Assembly (NCBI GenBank): GCA_016284115.1 | Contig: JAEEOD010000147.1 | Span: 1 to 7,920, forward strand | Direction of reading: 5' to 3' | Length of the DNA stretch: 7,920 nucleotides | DNA from: Bacteroidaceae bacterium | GTDB taxonomy: Bacteria > Bacteroidota > Bacteroidia > Bacteroidales > Bacteroidaceae | Shown: piece after piece, positions 6,708 through 7,920 of the stretch | Numbering within the stretch: position 1 is the stretch's first letter | Layout of the letters: each line of letters begins with the position of its first letter | The notes under the pieces: model-generated | Databases searched by the model: none | Told to the model about the DNA's origin: nothing | What the model saw: only the letters and a program-made list of their open reading frames with translations | Position numbers and translations under genes: made by a program

Positions 6708-7811
6708 ATGAACTTATCACCATCACTTTCAAAACGATACACGACAGAATCTTTGTCTGCTATACAAGCACAACGACTCGCTGAATTTATTGCGTGGGGT
6801 CCTGTAGCTTTTCAGACCTCACGCATCATGATTAAGTGGGGCATTCTTGATTTATTACGCGATTCTACGAATGGGCTTACACGTTCAGAGATTTGCGAAA
6901 AGACTGTACGGTCAGATTATGCCATAAAATGTTTATTAGAAGCCTCTTTGTGTATTGGAACGATTTTGGTCGACCCAGAAACGGAACGATATACACTGTC
7001 TAAGACTGGATGGTTTCTTTTAAATGACCCAGCAACGCGCGTTAACATAGATTTCAATCATGACGTAAACTATGAGGGATGGTTTAAATTAGAAGAATCC
7101 TTGCAGAATGGAAAACCAGAGGGATTGAAGCATTTCGGTTCATGGCCAACTATCTATGAAGGGCTTTCTCAACTTCCAGAACAAGTGCAGAAAAGCTGGT
7201 TCGGCTTTGACCATTTCTATAGTGACTCTTCGTTCCCTGAGGCATTAAAGATTATTTTCGACGAGCACCATGTTAAATCCTTGTACGATGTAGGAGGTAA
7301 CACAGGTAAATGGGCATTGCAATGTGTCGGATATAGTCCCGAAGCTGAAATAACCGTTCTCGACCTTCCTCAACAGATTGCGATGATGCAGGAAAACATC
7401 AAAGGCAAAGAAGGTGCAGACCGTATTCATGGTTATGGGATTAACCTGTTGGACTCCGAATCCGAATTTCCTCAACGTGAAGGAGGTCTTGATGCCATCT
7501 GGATGAGTCAGTTCTTGGACTGTTTCAGCATGGATGAAATAGTCAGCATATTGAATCGTGCCAAACAAGCAATGACTACCCAAACCCGTATCTATATCAT
7601 GGAAACCCTTTGGGATAGACAGAAATACGAGCCCGCAGCCTTCTGCCTGACAATGACCAGTTTATATTTTACTGCTATGGCCAATGGAAACAGCAAGATG
7701 TATAACACAGAAGACATGCAATCGTGTATCGAAAAAGCAGGTTTGAAGATTGAGCAGATTCATGATCATCTGGGACAGGGACATTCCATTATCGTATGTA
7801 AACTCAAATAA
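6708..7811 (+). CDS. SAM-dependent methyltransferase (O-methyltransferase family 2 type)
   Basis: A 367-residue class-I methyltransferase. The N-terminal ~115 residues form a helical/winged-helix dimerisation domain typical of this family (FIAWGPVAFQTSRIMIKWGI, then a MarR-like segment). The SAM fold follows: motif I DVGGNTG at 194-200, VLDLP at 217-221, GINLLD at 244-249, MSQFLDCF at 266-273 and METLWD at 298-303. In plant and bacterial O-methyltransferases the fourth of these usually reads LHDW, with His as catalytic base; here it reads LDCF, so that His is Asp and the chemistry may differ (for example C- rather than O-methylation). I chose ATG 6708 over the in-frame TTG at 6681: the TTG adds nine basic residues with no family counterpart and would lie 5 bp after the previous stop. 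In an aryl polyene/flexirubin setting the substrate would be the aromatic head group, which is known to be methylated in such pigments. Two stop codons occur in tandem at the end. Confidence 0.87.
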   Translation: MNLSPSLSKRYTTESLSAIQAQRLAEFIAWGPVAFQTSRIMIKWGILDLLRDSTNGLTRSEICEKTVRSDYAIKCLLEASLCIGTILVDPETERYTLSKTGWFLLNDPATRVNIDFNHDVNYEGWFKLEESLQNGKPEGLKHFGSWPTIYEGLSQLPEQVQKSWFGFDHFYSDSSFPEALKIIFDEHHVKSLYDVGGNTGKWALQCVGYSPEAEITVLDLPQQIAMMQENIKGKEGADRIHGYGINLLDSESEFPQREGGLDAIWMSQFLDCFSMDEIVSILNRAKQAMTTQTRIYIMETLWDRQKYEPAAFCLTMTSLYFTAMANGNSKMYNTEDMQSCIEKAGLKIEQIHDHLGQGHSIIVCKLK

Positions 7812-7834
7812 TAAAACAATAAAACAATTTAAAA

Positions 7835-7920
7835 ATGACAAGACAAGAGATTGAAGAAAAAGTAAAAGCATTCCTCATTGACGATTTGGAGATTGACGAG
7901 GAGAAGATTTTCGATGATGC
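7835..7920 (+). CDS. Acyl carrier protein, N-terminal part (runs off window)
   Basis: The visible 28 residues begin MTRQEIEEKVKAFLIDDLEI and continue with acidic residues (DEEKIFDDA). This is the first helix and the start of loop 1 of an acyl carrier protein, which carries growing acyl chains on a phosphopantetheine arm. The DSL-type serine attachment site would be about 8-10 residues beyond the end of the window and cannot be checked. The ATG follows an A-rich leader 23 bp after the methyltransferase stop, so it is in the same operon. ACPs with this EEKV..FL..(D/E)LEIDEEKI start are common in Bacteroidetes aryl polyene/resorcinol clusters, as far as I recall. A dedicated ACP next to the ketosynthase and reductase supports a secondary lipid pathway. 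Confidence 0.8.
   Translation, partial: MTRQEIEEKVKAFLIDDLEIDEEKIFDD

Overview
The window looks like a Bacteroidales chromosome, probably Prevotella-like. This rests on a MobV-type mobilisation protein tail, a Bacteroidetes -7 promoter box (TAnnTTTG) at two or three places, AT-rich gene leaders without strong Shine-Dalgarno sequences, and the gene content on the right. The assignment is an inference from style and content; no ribosomal or marker gene is present.

Left part (1-2891), accessory and mobile-looking. The 3' part of a plasmid mobilisation/recombination (Pre/Mob, MobV-like) gene runs rightward and ends at 1097. It converges on a leftward gene (2891-1209) for a 560-residue protein with an AlbA_2/Schlafen-type putative nucleic-acid-binding domain, a GHKL-type ATPase fold and C-terminal winged-helix-like segments. 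The short gap between them carries two 30-bp blocks of a 12-bp direct repeat.

Middle part (2892-3468), no protein gene. It holds the leftward promoter of the ATPase gene, an AT-rich spacer, and what I consider the most interesting object here: a roughly 305-nt segment (about 3100-3405) with its own Bacteroidetes-type promoter box, a 5' stem-loop, a very long nested rod of perfect helices (9, 7, 9, 7 and 5 bp, among others) and a terminal U-run. It reads as a structured non-coding RNA that I cannot assign to a known family. It could also be an attenuator-like leader for the operon that starts 63 bp downstream.

Right part (3469-7920), a rightward operon: a FabG-type ketoreductase, a FabB/FabF-type ketosynthase with intact Cys-His-His, two small secreted proteins that appear to be diverged relatives of each other, a class-I SAM-dependent methyltransferase of the O-methyltransferase-2 type, and the start of an acyl carrier protein that runs off the window. 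The set (reductase, ketosynthase, methyltransferase, dedicated ACP, small exported proteins) matches the left end of a Bacteroidetes aryl polyene/flexirubin-type lipid pigment cluster. The ketosynthase would condense acyl-ACP units, the reductase would reduce the ketone, the methyltransferase would modify the aryl head group, and the exported proteins would act in the envelope where such lipids reside. The product class is inferred from gene content; the diagnostic genes (aryl-CoA/ACP ligase, ammonia lyase, dehydratases, exporter) would lie to the right of the window.
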